Translations under genes and position numbers: made by a program
DNA from: Hirsutella rhossiliensis
Taxonomy: Eukaryota > Ascomycota > Sordariomycetes > Hypocreales > Ophiocordycipitaceae
Direction of reading: 5' to 3'
NCBI RefSeq assembly: GCF_020360975.1
Contig: NW_025408667.1
Coordinates: 11,222,001 to 11,286,000, forward strand
DNA length: 64,000 bases
The notes under the pieces: model-generated
What the model saw: the letters and a program-made list of their open reading frames with translations, nothing else
What the model was told of the DNA's origin: nothing
Database searches by the model: none
In this document: one piece after another, positions 54,201 through 64,000 of the stretch
Position numbering within the stretch: the stretch's first letter is position 1
Layout: each line of letters opens with the position of its first letter

Positions 54201-54897
54201 AGAAACCTGTCGTATTGCCCTCCCTTGAGCACAGTGCTGGCATTCGTAGGTTTTGGGCCTCGAATATGCACTCCTTTTCGTAATCCTAGCTTATAAAGAG
54301 CTAGGGTCCCGGTGACCTAGTCTGGCATGCCAAAGGCTAGCTTCTGCTGACGCTGTCGGTCTTGGGTCCCGGAGCCTCTTCTTCTCGGCTTAGAGGCTTG
54401 AAAAGCCGCTTCTTCGATATCCTCCTTCTGAATAGGCTGGAAATCGAGAACAAACTGGCGATATTTCCGAAATAAAATACAAATCGGTCTCTTGTCTCGG
54501 TAGACTAGCCTTGTGGGCTCTGTGAAGGTATCCCAGTAGATTCCTTCGTCTCGAAGAGCCTGGAAAGATACCAGGCTTGCTGAAAATCTCGGGCAATAAG
54601 CAACGGTTTTTAACCGTAAAGACCGTAATGACCCGTCTAGGGCCGTGACCGTAACGTTGACTCTGCCATAACCTTCGATCCGGACTTCTGAATCCCTGTG
54701 ACTAGGTATTCGTTTCTTGCTTTTCTAAAAGACCGGAATTTCGATAGGTTATTGCAAATATGTAAAGAAGCTGCTGAGTCTAGCAGAGTCGACTTTCGAA
54801 GAGGGTAGTCGTTAGAGGCGGTCGTTTGGCTAGCCTTAAAGACAAAGGCAGGGTTTGCGTGCCCAACGATTCTTCCGACTATCCGATTCTTCGGTAG
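51300..54897 (-). pseudogene. copia C pol (protease, integrase, RT, RNase H), several small frameshifts
   Basis: Protease LLDSAASLHIC near 54780. The integrase zinc/core region is at 54243-53602 (WIDWTELTPDFEGYV, MFITDAYSGMVF, RSDGELF, AQNGGAERSGG), then YLVGYNSTNIFRIWIP and an acidic spacer. RT: CKWVFIYKTDKHG, MDAVNAFVNCPLEEE, KALYGLRRSPLLW, YVDDIVWAY near 52290. RNase H: SSDSSFADNSLDRKSSQGY and a final WVPTAQMKADGLTKA near 51410. Frames break near 53445 (T4 where 1-1598 has T5), 52770, 52320 and 52195 (a G run), mostly in homopolymers. Domain content is complete. Confidence 0.82.
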
Positions 54898-54903
54898 TTG
54901 CTA
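54895..54903 (-). promoter_or_regulatory. Candidate stop-readthrough site, copia C gag/pol boundary
   Basis: Minus-strand TAG-CAA-CTA, identical to 369-377 and 9245-9253. Pol follows in the same frame (RIVGRIVGHANPAFVFK). Confidence 0.6.
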
Positions 54904-56039
54904 TGCCTCCTTCTCATGACGGATTTTTTCCACCTTCTTTCTCAAATCTGGGTCATTTTCAAGGGCCTTTTGCACCCTTTCTTCTATTCGAGGATTCGAA
55001 TCACACCACGAGGGGCGTTTATCTTCGAAGAGAGCCCAGCAGTCAGAAAGAACATGACTTATCCGTCCACACGCAGGGCATCGGTTTTTATCGGTTTTAT
55101 CGGTTTTCTCAGTGTTTTTGGTTGTGTCAGGTTTCTTCCCTTTCTCTTCTTTTCGGTCTTTCTTCAGAAGGGTCGTTTTCATCAGTTTCTTTATCAGCTA
55201 GAAAGCCGGCACCTCTTGATTCCTCCTTTCTGCTGGTGCGGCTGTTGCTCTGCAATTTCTCTGATTTTTCTAGCAACAAGCTGAAAGGTCCAGTGAGTCG
55301 AAGAAGGTGGTACTGCTGCCAAAGTAGGCGTGCTTCCGATAGAGTCTGGTCGAAGAGCTTGATAGACCCTATATTGAGCAGTTGCTGCTTCTTCATCGAT
55401 TCTTCGGCTGTCTTCGTAGAAGATAGTAGCGTATCCATCACTAAGAGGTCGGATGACGCTAGCTATATCTCGTAGCCACTGGCCTGTTAGTGCCTCAGAT
55501 AGGAAGTAAAGGTCAGCTTCTTCTATAATCTCTTCCCACTTAGTCAGCCAGTCTAGTATGTTAGTCTTAGTACTAGTACGAAGGTGACTCGAATACTGCT
55601 TCCTAATTCGGTCAGTCATAAAGCCGCGTGAAGGAGCAGTCGATGCTTCTAGCTTCTGCAGCCACTGTCTAAGCGTATCCCCTTCTCGAAGGGAGGTTAG
55701 TTTAGCAGTGCTGATAGACTCCGTAATAGCTGTACGGGCTGCAGTGATTAGCTTAGTCTCGTAAAGGTATTCCTTACGCCTGCCCTCATATTCATGAAGT
55801 GCCGCCGAGTAAGCTCTTTGCTGTTCGCTGGTTAGATTGACAAACTGTCTAACGCCTTGTGCAAAGTCGTCAAAAGTCGGGCGCTCAGGTAGCTCCATAG
55901 CTTCAGAGCCATCTTGAAAGATAAGCTTGTGGATAAGCTTATCCACTCGTGCTCGGAGCTCCTTGACCCAACGGTCCCAGTCCTGGGGTTCAGTTAGAAT
56001 TGTCCGCTTCGTCGGCGCCATAGCCGAGGTCTTCGACAT
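54898..56039 (-). pseudogene. copia C gag, frame broken in homopolymer runs
   Basis: Start MSKTSAMAPTKRTILTEPQD at 56039. The Gag core (KEYLYETKLITAARTAITES, STAPSRGFMTDRIRKQYSSH, EALTGQWLRDIASVIRPLSD) is open to about 55220. Compared with the fragment at 1-371, the spacer has lost two bases in an A run (near 55215), one A (A4 for A5) and one G (G3 for G4) near 55145, a net -4 shift. The final frame has the CCHC knuckle CPACGRISHVLSDC and ends at TAG 54901-54903. A recent element should need a functional Gag, so these small losses are suspicious as assembly error. Confidence 0.82.
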
Positions 56040-56171
56040 CTTCAACTGCCGTAGGGGCCGAAAAGGTGGCGAAGATAAGCCGAGGTGGTGTGAAGCGTGC
56101 GGGGAAGAGGGGTTCTTTCTCAAGGTTGCAATTTTGCCACCGGAAGTTACAGAAACAGGTCTGTTTCTCCC

Positions 56172-56182
56172 GGGCTCATAAC
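56172..56182 (-). promoter_or_regulatory. Primer-binding site of copia C (initiator tRNA-Met anticodon arm)
   Basis: On the minus strand GTTATGAGCCC directly follows the 5' LTR, as in copia B. The LTR interiors differ while this site is kept. Confidence 0.75.
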
Positions 56183-56594
56183 TCTCGCGAAGGAGAGAGC
56201 AAAAGTGGGCATAAAAGTGGATAAAGGGACTTTTCGAAGGTCGAGTATCATACGATCAGATGGTATGTGAAATGCATTCTATCAGGAAGAGGGCACTTCT
56301 TGCCACTTACTGAAGGCCACGTAAGTCATCTACGTCAGCAACATCAGCTCCATCTCCCCGATCGAATAGCTCTTCTAGCTATGAAATCGATAGTTCAGTC
56401 TCGAGGTCCCCGAGCCAGTAATAGTTATGCCGGACTCCTCAAAGGGTCCCCGTTCGAATAGGAGATCCTCCGGACCCCTCAGTGGTCTAGGAAGAAGAAA
56501 CAACAGTCTGCAGACTTCCCTTCTTACCTGGTTTCAAGCTGTATTACCTAGAGAGACCTAGAGACCTCAACTCGTTCGGACCTTCTTCTCGACA
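56183..56594 (-). repeat. 5' LTR of copia C
   Basis: 412 bp; matches 50723-51134 by eye. Confidence 0.92.
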
Positions 56595-56734
56595 GACGTT
56601 GTCATCTAGAAGGTTCGATGACATTGCTCAACAGCGACATTATCGCACGTTTTATCCAACATACGTATCCTGAATGCGACATACCTACTTGCAGCCTTCG
56701 CACCTCTTAAGCAGTGCTCCTGATAGTGTAAACA

Positions 56735-57110
56735 GTCAGTCTGGACGCCTCAGACTGCCCACTAGTCAGTCTGACTTGGCCAGACCAAACTGGCAGTCCG
56801 TCTGGCTGCGCCAGACTGAACTAGCAGTCTGCCTGAGGTGCGCAGACTGAACTGTTGGTCCGTCCGTCACACTCAAACTGGACTGCAGTGCAAACTGTGG
56901 TTTAGACTATCAGTCGAAATATAAAAGACGACTTTTGGCCCTTCCTCGCATCTGCCTCCACAGGGTTGAAATCCACTCCACTCAATCCACTGGCAGGCTG
57001 AGTGGAGTGGGTAGATTATAATCCACTGAATGCCTTAGTGTAGTGGATGGATGTATTGGATCCACTGGGAGTCATGGTGGATTGCGTGGATTGAGCGGAT
57101 TGGCAAGTGC
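56735..57110. repeat. Clustered short repeats, hAT-like subterminal arrays
   Basis: 56735-56880 repeats CAGTCTG/CAGACTG words. 56960-57105 repeats ATCCACTC/GAGTGGAT words, starting cagggttgaaatccactcc. Two adjoining arrays of this type look like the subterminal regions of hAT or MITE ends. I could not define TIR pairs or duplications. Confidence 0.4.
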
Positions 57111-58756
57111 CTTCATTCCAAATGCATGAGACCTGAGTCTCTGAGAGCAGGAACCACTTCCTGCCTTTGCACGGCTTGCATGGCCTTATGCATCCCCTAA
57201 ACGAGATCATCTCCAGCTGAATTCTGCCTCCTCCTGAGCGCTGGCCACCCGACTCAGCTGCGCAATTTGTCTGGCGAAGTTGTTAGTGAACGTTATCAAA
57301 TAGGAAGATGAACGCGTTATAAGCTCACATCACAACAGGTGAATCTCCAGCGAGCTCCGTTCGGGCAGAGGAGGAAGCGGACACGTAGGAGGCGGACCCG
57401 GGCAGGGAGGGAGATGAGACGGTCGCGCAGCGCACATCCTGTGCTATATTCACCTGTTTTTACCGGCGCAGATATAGACTCTTGGGGACGGCAGACTTCG
57501 AAGTTTTGAGATACTCTTTGGTGAAAGATAGTCGTGCTTGCTTCAATAATGGAGTGCGGCAGCTAGCAGTTAAATAGTTGGGAACACGAAGCTACATAGA
57601 CTTCTGTGCCAGGCAAAAACTATTCGTTCAAGAGCATGAAAGCACCGCATGTGCCGTAAGGTTAACAGTTAGCGACGAAGTACCTGTACAGTAACAATTT
57701 CCAGTCCTTGATATTGACATGTTGGTGTAAACGGATATTATCCTTGACAGTTTCGTGGAACCAAGCGCTTTCTATTACACGGTGGAAATCATTGCGTAAA
57801 TCACACTACTAGCTACCGGTAGCTGCATCTGCTGGAATGCATTCATCTTCGCTGGTCCAATTAGCGACTGCGCCATGCATGTGTACAGAAGCGAGGGTTG
57901 GGTATGTTCTACATGGCAGTCAGAACTAACTCCGGCCTTCATCATTGGTAGCTCTGAGCAGATGTATCACAAGCTGGGTAGGCCAATTAAGATATTTGCG
58001 AAGGCTCCCTGATGCAGCTAGCCTCTAGCCTGTGTCTAGAGTGCCTCCGACACCACCAATTTAACACCCATTAACGGCCAACTCGGGCCCAAAAGCTAGA
58101 TGGGGCGTTTGCGACAAGATATCCCCGGAGGTTTTGCGGCGCGCAGATCCCTATCTTACCCTGTCACCTTGCTGTCACCCCGCCATCATCACGGTCAAGC
58201 ATTCCTCTGCAGCCTAGCGCGATCGACATTTGGATGTTAATCGACTTGCAAGTGGATTATGGCTGCCGCATGGAAGCACAGGGTCTGTGGGGCTAAATAA
58301 CCTAACACTTGGCATTATATGGCTGTTCCCGATGTTCACGAATTTTTGATCCTTGTCAGCTACCACAGCACCCGCTTGCTGCAAGAGAATGTTCCCGACC
58401 ATTTTATAATCGAGGTTTCCAATTAACTGTGCAACGTCACTTTAAGCGGATCGATACATACAAGACGTTTCATTGTTTTCGGTCAGTGATGGCTAGCGCG
58501 AAGACAGGCTGGACTATACGGAGTACAGAGGTAGCGATTACCCGAAAGACTTTAGACCAAATATGCAGCGGTTAGGCCGTTCGCGGTATCAGCTGGGGCT
58601 AATGATCCTTTATAATGCTCTTGTCTTTGGCCCTCGGATTCACGGATGGGGCCCTAGTCTCCCGTTGGTTGGATATGCCGGAGTCAACTCCGTGCAATTC
58701 CCGAATCCCGATCGTGCATGCAACTTATTTTAGTTTGCATAAACGGACTTCGTGTA
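57111..58756. other. No gene recognised
   Basis: Only short ORFs without motifs (for example 58309-58575 plus). Confidence 0.4.
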
Positions 58757-58802
58757 CGTGTCGCGCCCCATATTTATTTGGACCCCGCGAGCTCGCACCA
58801 CC
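58757..58802 (+). repeat. Diverged pogo terminal repeat, isolated
   Basis: cgtgtcgcgccccatatttatttggaccccgcgagctcgcaccacc follows the copy 2/3 pogo TIR with few changes, but there is no partner end or transposase nearby. A relic or an excised/deleted element. Confidence 0.6.
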
Positions 58803-59707
58803 GTGTGTCCATCAAGCAGGCTTGTTTCATTGGACGAATCTCGACGGAGCCAACGCCGAACATGTGAGCCTGCGCTAAGAGGTGCACTCTGACATCACGA
58901 TTACGGATAGAAGCCTCAAGGTATGGCAAGACACTAACCAGCAACAAACCTTGCTGAAGTGCGTCTCGAACGGGACGCTAGCAATGCAAGTTTCGGCTCC
59001 TAATCGTTTTCTCACAAACGGCTTCGAGACACCTTCCCTTCCCCTTCTTCTTGTCACATGTAACTGGAAAGATGCCATGCATGTGAGGGTTATAGAGAGT
59101 CGAATTGGTCTTAACCACTGCCCAAGTCAAGGGGACGAAGGTCCCAGTTATATACACAAGAACGGTGCCCATGTGGGTCGAGACACCTCCTCGACTGGGG
59201 CGGAATGTCGTTTGACACTTCTCATCTTTACTTTGGCACTATCCTGGCGACAACATGTTACCCGGCTTCTGGTTGCACAGCACCCATCCAACGAGTGCGC
59301 AACGCAACTACGGCACTGTATCACCCGGAATACAACCAACCAACACAAATCTGCCCATCGCTAGACCTTCTATACATTGTTTGAGCCACTATACTCATCT
59401 TGGCAGTGTCTATTACCGTCGATTTATTACGTATTATGGGTTCATAACTTCATTGCAGGCTCGGCATCACGCATCAACCATCACTTCGGGCTAGCCATTT
59501 CCACTGCAGAGCTTGTTCGAGTACGCAAGCCTTGACCAGTCACGAATTTCTTAAAGGAGCTTGTCAGTTCTGGCACAAGTCAAGGTGTGTGCAATGGCGT
59601 GATAAATCGGAAAAACAAAAGATTTGCAATTAGCATACCTCGGTATTTGACCACCACCATGCGCGTGGCGGAGGCGGAAAATCACCGCACGTCATCCATA
59701 TCTTGAT
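58803..59707. other. No gene recognised
   Basis: The plus-strand ORF at 58882-59364 has no recognisable domain, signal peptide or composition typical of a gene. Confidence 0.4.
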
Positions 59708-60127
59708 TCAGTGACGTCTTCCTCTTTGCCCGCTCTCGTAGGTATGGGTAGGCTGTCTATGGCCACTCCGCGAGCAGTCTCGAATAATGACGGGAGGGGG
59801 CATTGAAATCTCAGAGGCGCGCGAATGTCTTCTGCTGTGCCGGCGCGAGTCGTGTCGATAGCGCTTCGGTCCTATGTCGTGATAAAAAGACTCGCGTTCC
59901 TGGGGCGGAGCCCCGAGGTTCGAACATGAACGTATGATCCAGAACAAAAGCAAGAACCCGACAATGGAGCCAATCACGATTCCCGCAATGACCCCTCCGC
60001 TCATGCTGCTGCTCCCATCTTGATTTGTGCTTTGCGCAGTAACCGTGACCGTGGCTGGAGGTGCTTGCCGGGCGACTAGAGAGGGTTTAATAGGCGCCGG
60101 GGCCGAGACTCGGGTTGGTGGAGGCAT
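59708..60127 (-). CDS. Small single-pass membrane protein, basic His/Arg/Ser-rich tail
   Basis: ATG at 60125-60127 gives 139 residues. The N-terminal about 45 residues are Pro/Thr/Val-rich (KPSLVARQAPPATVTVTAQS), then a membrane segment with small residues (SGGVIAGIVIGSIVGFLLLF, about residues 41-61), a short SCSNLGAPPQERE linker and a basic tail (RRHSRRHSRASEI). This is a common layout of uncharacterised fungal membrane proteins. There is no cleavable signal peptide, so a type III or signal-anchor topology is likely. The in-frame extension up to 60286 has no gene-like character. Function unknown. Confidence 0.65.
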   Translation of the reverse strand: MPPPTRVSAPAPIKPSLVARQAPPATVTVTAQSTNQDGSSSMSGGVIAGIVIGSIVGFLLLFWIIRSCSNLGAPPQERESFYHDIGPKRYRHDSRRHSRRHSRASEISMPPPVIIRDCSRSGHRQPTHTYESGQRGRRH

Positions 60128-61288
60128 CTTCAGTCGTTCCCGATGAGACTGGATTGGACGCCTCGATAACCTGAGTTCGTCTGAAGCTTGTCCAGCGACA
60201 GCAAAAGTCCAGATTGGAGGGAAAATGCACTCTTTCTTCTCAATTGCCTGCAGAGGGTGAGAGTGCAGGATATGTATTTGACGCATCTCTGCTCAGGGTC
60301 GGAGGATTACGTCAAGAAACTCCTTAGCTAATGCAGGTAACACACGGTTATCTTGATTGAGATTGCTCGTTGGTCAATTGCTGGGATTGGAGAGGATCAT
60401 GCCTTTAATGGTGCCAGTCCATAAGAAGCTGCAGGACCCCGCCCCCCGCAGGGACATGTGACCAATCTCCATTTGCACTCGATGTTTCCGTTTCCATTCA
60501 AAACATCTCAATTGCCCTCGCAAGCTGCCCTAGCCAACCTCGTTCCCCAAGGCTTTTTGCGCAAGCCCCGACCAGCTTGCCTCTCCTGTACTAGTACGGT
60601 GTTGACGAGTGTTAGGCACCCCAGGGTGCCCATGTATTGATCGCCCAAGGCTGGTCATAGTTGACGTCACCATTACCGAGTGCAATTGTGCTGCAATGCA
60701 AAGGTGGTGCACCATTGGACGCTAAGGTTTAGAGCTAACTTGGCCATCATCGGCAGCGGCAGTTCTCACGAAGAAAGTCAGCAGAAAGGGCATATAATGT
60801 AGAAATGGTGTCGTTATTGTATATTCCGTGTCTCTGCCCCTTTCTTCCTGCCCTAAATCCAAGCCCCTATTTATATCTCTCTCTCGTAGTATAAGTATAA
60901 GGTTAAGGGAGGCTGGGAACCCCCAGCCTCCTCGACTAAAGATGCTCTAGTCTTTAATAGAAGCTTTCCAGCCTTCTCGTGAAACTTGGTTGTCAGCTCC
61001 CTTGTCGGCCTAGCTACCCATGGGTGACCTGGCTGACTCAACCGAGAGACGTTCTTCGTGACAGCAGCCGAATAAAATAACGGCGGGTTGCAACTTGTTG
61101 AGAGGCCAACAGCAGACGGAGCTGTTCCGGTCATCGGTGATTTAGTACATCTATGCAGTCCCGTGGTGCCGACGCCACAGGCTCAGCAGTGTCCGTGGTT
61201 TTATAAACGCCCCACCCAGTCCCTCACACTTTTCCCACGCACTTTTGTAAATATTCCAGTCTCTTTACGCCTTGCGTCCGCCTCCGTC
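60128..61288. other. Intergenic, promoter of the Cys-rich gene on the right
   Basis: Contains C-rich and TATA-like stretches (gccccccgc at 60445, gcatataatg near 60790). No gene recognised. Confidence 0.35.
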
Positions 61289-62574
61289 ATGCCTTCCACC
61301 CAGCAGATGCAGATGCCCCAGGACCCGGCCCCGGCCGCCGCTCCAGGATCCCGACCCAGCACCGACAAGCCGGTACGTTGAAACGTTGCCAAGACACGGG
61401 AGTCGGGAGGATCCCGCGCAGCCGCGGCGTTGCTCCTTCCATGCCTTTTTACTCTCAACAATGTTTTTTTTTAAAAGTTTCTGTGCTTACCCCCCCTTTT
61501 TTTGTTTTTTTTTTGCGTTCGTTCTGCAGCGCCCCGTCGAGCCTATGAAGATGGACAACGAGCCCATGCGCCTGCGCGGTGGCGGCGGGGAAGGTGAGGT
61601 GAGCAGTCCCAGACATCCCAATAATAAATAAATACATAATTTTGCCTTATTGTTATGTATTGTTAAGCCAAGTCCCATATTGATATCGATTGTTAAGTTT
61701 ATCAATTATTAATAATATAGATTTGCGTCACCGAGTTCATTGTCGGTATGCCTCGAAATTGACATTGCCTTGTCATCTGCTGCCACGTAGAGCTTTCTGA
61801 TCAAATCATTCTTCACCCAGCTGCTTAGGCACTGCACTTTCTCGACTGTATCAGCAGAAAGACGGGTACGGTCCCACGAGATCGTTCGTCTCGCGCAAGA
61901 AAACACCCTTTCTGGATCGTCCCATGTGGATCTGGCTCTCAGCCTTCTCCTTTTGACTGCATCACGCGTGTGCTGGAGACGAGATAACTCAGGCTTGGAG
62001 GGTTCGCTAGCAGCTTGTGAAGCCCACTCTGAAGGCATGACGGAGGAAGACTTTGAAGCGGGTTCACAAAGGAGAAGCAAGCCATGTTGAGCCTGAATGA
62101 TCCCGGGCGCCTTGGCGGACTCGGAAGAGAATATTACTTTGGTAGAAGGTATGTCAAGCGATTGTGAATCGGAGGGCCTCACAGTTTTTCTAGAAGCGTA
62201 TTAATCTTCTGTTGAAATGTGAAAAACGGATCTGAACCATGGAGAAGCTTGCTTGCCGGCTTGCGTTTAGATTCTTCCTGGAATCAGTCTGAGTTTTACG
62301 CGGAGCCGAGTGCTGGAACCAAAAGACCCCATATTATTATGTTATCGATAATTTATTGATAAGGAAAACTTGTATTGTTATCGTTATGGATAAGCTTAAC
62401 AATAAATATGCCCTTATCAATAAATATATATTTATTACTGGGATGTCTGAGCAGTCCCTGGTATCTCCCTCAGCGCTGGCAATGTTGGTGACACGAACAT
62501 GCGGTAAATAGGCCATCTGCTGCGGGTTATGCGCTGGCCTTGCCTGCTTCGAGTGCTGCGGGTGCTGCTGCTGA
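61289..62574 (+). CDS. Small cysteine-rich protein gene with a hAT in intron 2
   Basis: Exons 61289-61372, 61530-61598 and 62512-62574 join in phase 0 to 71 residues. Exon 1 is Pro/Gln/Ala-rich (MPSTQQMQMPQDPAP). Exon 2 has PMKMDNEPMRLRGGGGEGE. Exon 3 is a 20-residue tail with nine Cys (AICCGLC, CFECCGCCC). The MRLRGG motif before a CC-rich C-terminus is typical of a family of tiny fungal proteins, possibly palmitoylated and membrane-attached; function unknown. Intron 1 is 157 bp (GTACGT...TGCAG, with a long T tract). Intron 2 (GTGAGC...AATAG) would be 65 bp, but an 840-bp hAT plus its 8-bp duplication now lies inside. If splicing still works, the protein is unchanged. Confidence 0.75.
61610..62449 (-). 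mobile_element. Internally deleted hAT (hAT 4) inside an intron
   Basis: 840 bp, ends CAGACATCCCAATAATAAAT and the inverse of CAGACATCCCAGTAATAAAT, flanked by AGCAGTCC (61602-61609, 62450-62457). Terminal regions are A-T-rich. It carries only a piece of transposase, so it depends on a related element. Confidence 0.88.
61709..61924 (-). pseudogene. hAT transposase C-terminal fragment in hAT 4
   Basis: DDPERVFSCARRTISWDRTR and VQCLSSWVKNDLIRKL are the end of the hAT dimerisation domain, close in pattern to the end of hAT 1 (PERVFSGARRTISWERAQLD). The upstream codons to 62182 do not resemble transposase, so the junction at about 61924 is probably the internal deletion point. Confidence 0.75.
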
Positions 62575-62856
62575 GCCGGTCGACAGTCGGACATGACGTT
62601 GCGGGTTGATGGCTCTGTGTGTGGACTGTGTGCTGGGGAGGAGCTGGGTCGAGCCCTGCTTTGGGGACACAACAGACGCCGCGTTCTGGAAATTAAGATC
62701 TGGAGACGAGGAATGCCTGTTTTATATTAAGGTGGTTCACATAGCTGTGTGTGTGCATGACACTATGTCCTATTTCCTATTGTGTGTGCATGACACTATG
62801 TGTGGGTAGGCACCTGCGGCAGCTGCTGCAATGAGACGGTACTAGGGTTAACCTGA

Positions 62857-63000
62857 TGTTGTATTCGTCTTGATTCTCTATCTAAGGAGGCAGAGGCCAG
62901 CGTGGAGAAAGGGGGCACGCTGCCCTCAGCCGCACACGTGACCGTACGGGTCACGTGCCAACCATGGTTGGTCACACCACTAGATAGATACATTCCTACA
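62857..63000 (-). repeat. 3' LTR of the second copia family
   Basis: 144 bp, contains nested palindromes (cacgtgaccgtacgggtcacgtg spread over 62934-62957 and aaccatggtt at 62961-62970). Confidence 0.6.
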
Positions 63001-63213
63001 CAGGCAACTCTTCTTTTGCTGTGAGAAGCACAGCAACACCTTGAACAGGTCTAAAGGATAGTAGCGTTAAGGCCGTGAAGGAATGTGCCGTGAGGGGTGT
63101 GTCATTATTGCCAAAAGTGGGTCCGACGTCTTGTTCTTAGCTGTAGATATCTGGGAAGAAGTGAAGGGTCTTCCTGATAGGAGCAATCATTTGATCATAG
63201 GTATAAGGAGCGG

Positions 63214-63987
63214 TTAGGAACGTTGTACGTATCCTTCGACTCGAATTGTCAGACTATTGGTATCGATGAAGCGTTCCAGGGCTCGGTTTGGTGATGCTTT
63301 CGTCATTGCATCTGCTGGGTTGTCTGCGCCGTTGATCCAACGAATATCTGTTATCTCTCTCTTCTCGTATGACTGGCGAAGGGCCATGATATCAATCATC
63401 AATCGTTTTTCCTTCGTCGTACCGAGCTTGACTAGGCATTCGTAGAGAGTACGAATCCGTACAGACGATGAGAGGGATAGGAGGAAGGTTGAGTCGTTCC
63501 GTAATTATCTTCATAGTCATCGCAAGGAGATGCCTATGTCGAATCCGTTGGCCATACCGTAGATCTCTGATGCTAGGACGCTACGGGTAACACGTTTGCA
63601 CTTTGTTGAACTCCAGTGTACGATGTTACCACTAATCTCGAACTGTTTTTCTTTGTGGTTTGTCTCGTTAACGAGGGTAATGACGAATCCTAGTTGGGAG
63701 GATAAGTCCTTGTTGTTTGCGAAAGAACCATCGGTGAAAACCATCAGCTTTGCAGTAGCTAGATCAATTGGTTTGTACGTGAGGCCACGTAGTTGGTGAT
63801 CCATTTGCCATTGCAGTCGCTTGTTCAAAATTGCGTAATCTTTATCCTCAGGGGTCTGTACTTGGGCGGCGACTGAAACATCGAAAGAAGCTTCCGGTTG
63901 AGCAATTGAAGCAATGTATGAGGCTCGCGCTCGTTCCTCAACGTAGCGCTGGTGACGATCAATTGCTTTAGGGTCAATGGTGGTCAT
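63214..63987 (-). pseudogene. copia pol C-terminus (RNase H), partial and frameshifted
   Basis: 63987-63517 encodes LVFTDGSFANNKDLSSQLGF-type sequence (MVFTDGSFANNKDLSSQLGF) and VHWSSTKCKRVTRSVLASEI, the copia RNase H with catalytic Asp and Glu. After a shift near 63517 the frame at 63402-63214 reads DIRWINGADNPADAMTKASP and stops, the usual end of copia pol. RT and upstream domains lie beyond the window. Confidence 0.8.
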
Positions 63988-64000
63988 TTTTGCTGCTTGT

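Larger units (their letters stand above)
50723..56594 (-). mobile_element. Ty1/copia retrotransposon C, LTRs identical by eye
   Basis: 5,872 bp, flanked by GACGT (50718-50722, 56595-56599). The 412-bp LTRs (50723-51134 and 56183-56594) show no difference by eye, so the insertion is recent or the LTRs were homogenised. LTR ends in element orientation are TGTCG...GAGA, as in copia B, but the LTR interior differs. Structure on the minus strand: LTR, primer-binding site, gag, TAG boundary, pol, LTR. Confidence 0.93.
62857..64000 (-). mobile_element. 3' end of a second copia family, running off the window
   Basis: A 144-bp LTR (62857-63000, in element orientation TGTAGGAATG...AATACAACA, normal TG...CA ends) preceded on the minus strand by the end of pol. 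Different from copia B and C in LTR length, ends and RNase H sequence. Its other copy here is the solo LTR at 50200. Confidence 0.7.

Noticed and set aside
58882..59364. Plus-strand ORF of 160 codons
   Set aside because: Mixed composition without motifs; antisense ORFs of similar length overlap.
61140..61288. Upstream in-frame extension of the Cys-rich gene to 61088
   Set aside because: Translation is not protein-like and the ATG at 61289 sits where the conserved part starts.
62747..62808. Direct repeat tgtgtgtgcatgacactatgt considered as a regulatory element
   Set aside because: Only two imperfect units in a simple TG-rich stretch.

Overview
The window looks like a repeat-rich stretch of a filamentous ascomycete genome (Pezizomycotina, probably Sordariomycetes). 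The evidence is short GT-AG introns with CTAAC/CTGAC-type branch sites, an SREBP-type bHLH factor, a fungal ATP synthase inhibitor (IF1), a LysM protein, and a dense set of typical fungal transposons (Ty1/copia with half-tRNA priming, pogo/Fot-like, hAT, Hop-like MULE, Tad-like LINE). The assignment is inferred from gene families; no species is claimed.

Layout. 1-2647: a deleted copia fragment joined to a Crypton-like GCR1_C relic. 3555-4356: gluconokinase. 5035-17053: a nested TE stack, with a pogo element split by a 10 kb copia element that itself carries a second pogo in its 5' LTR and a hAT in its pol gene; every level has an exact target-site duplication (TSD). 17092-17163: a tRNA-like sequence. 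17592-19525: a third pogo. 20131-21861: SREBP-like bHLH gene, followed by a decayed response-regulator relic and an unrecognised ORF. 23166-26167: a structurally complete Hop-like MULE. 26274-28977: a hAT ending 73 bp upstream of the IF1 start codon (29051-29534). 30629-41513: a second stack, with a short (TAG)n-tailed repeat holding a hAT, which holds a fold-back pogo-like element, which holds a Tad-like LINE. 41600-50700: sparse sequence with a tRNA-like SINE candidate, a mutated phosphotransferase pseudogene facing a small coiled-coil gene, a LINE 3' fragment and a LysM gene. 50723-56594: a copia with LTRs that look identical by eye, inserted in a second copy of the SINE candidate. 59708-62574: a one-TM protein and a small Cys-rich gene with a hAT in its second intron. 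62857-64000: end of another copia family running off the window.

Most of the sequence is mobile DNA. Host genes that appear intact are gluconokinase, the bHLH factor, IF1, the LysM protein, the TM protein and the Cys-rich protein. The strongest unusual signals are four. First, a UAG-CAA-CUA stop at the Gag/Pol boundary occurs in all three related copia copies, with pol open in the same frame. Second, a primer-binding site in two of them matches the initiator tRNA-Met anticodon arm. Third, two four-element nests can be ordered from exact TSDs. Fourth, TEs sit inside or directly next to small host genes without breaking the coding exons. Many TE frame breaks are one- or two-base changes in homopolymer runs, which could be assembly error rather than decay.
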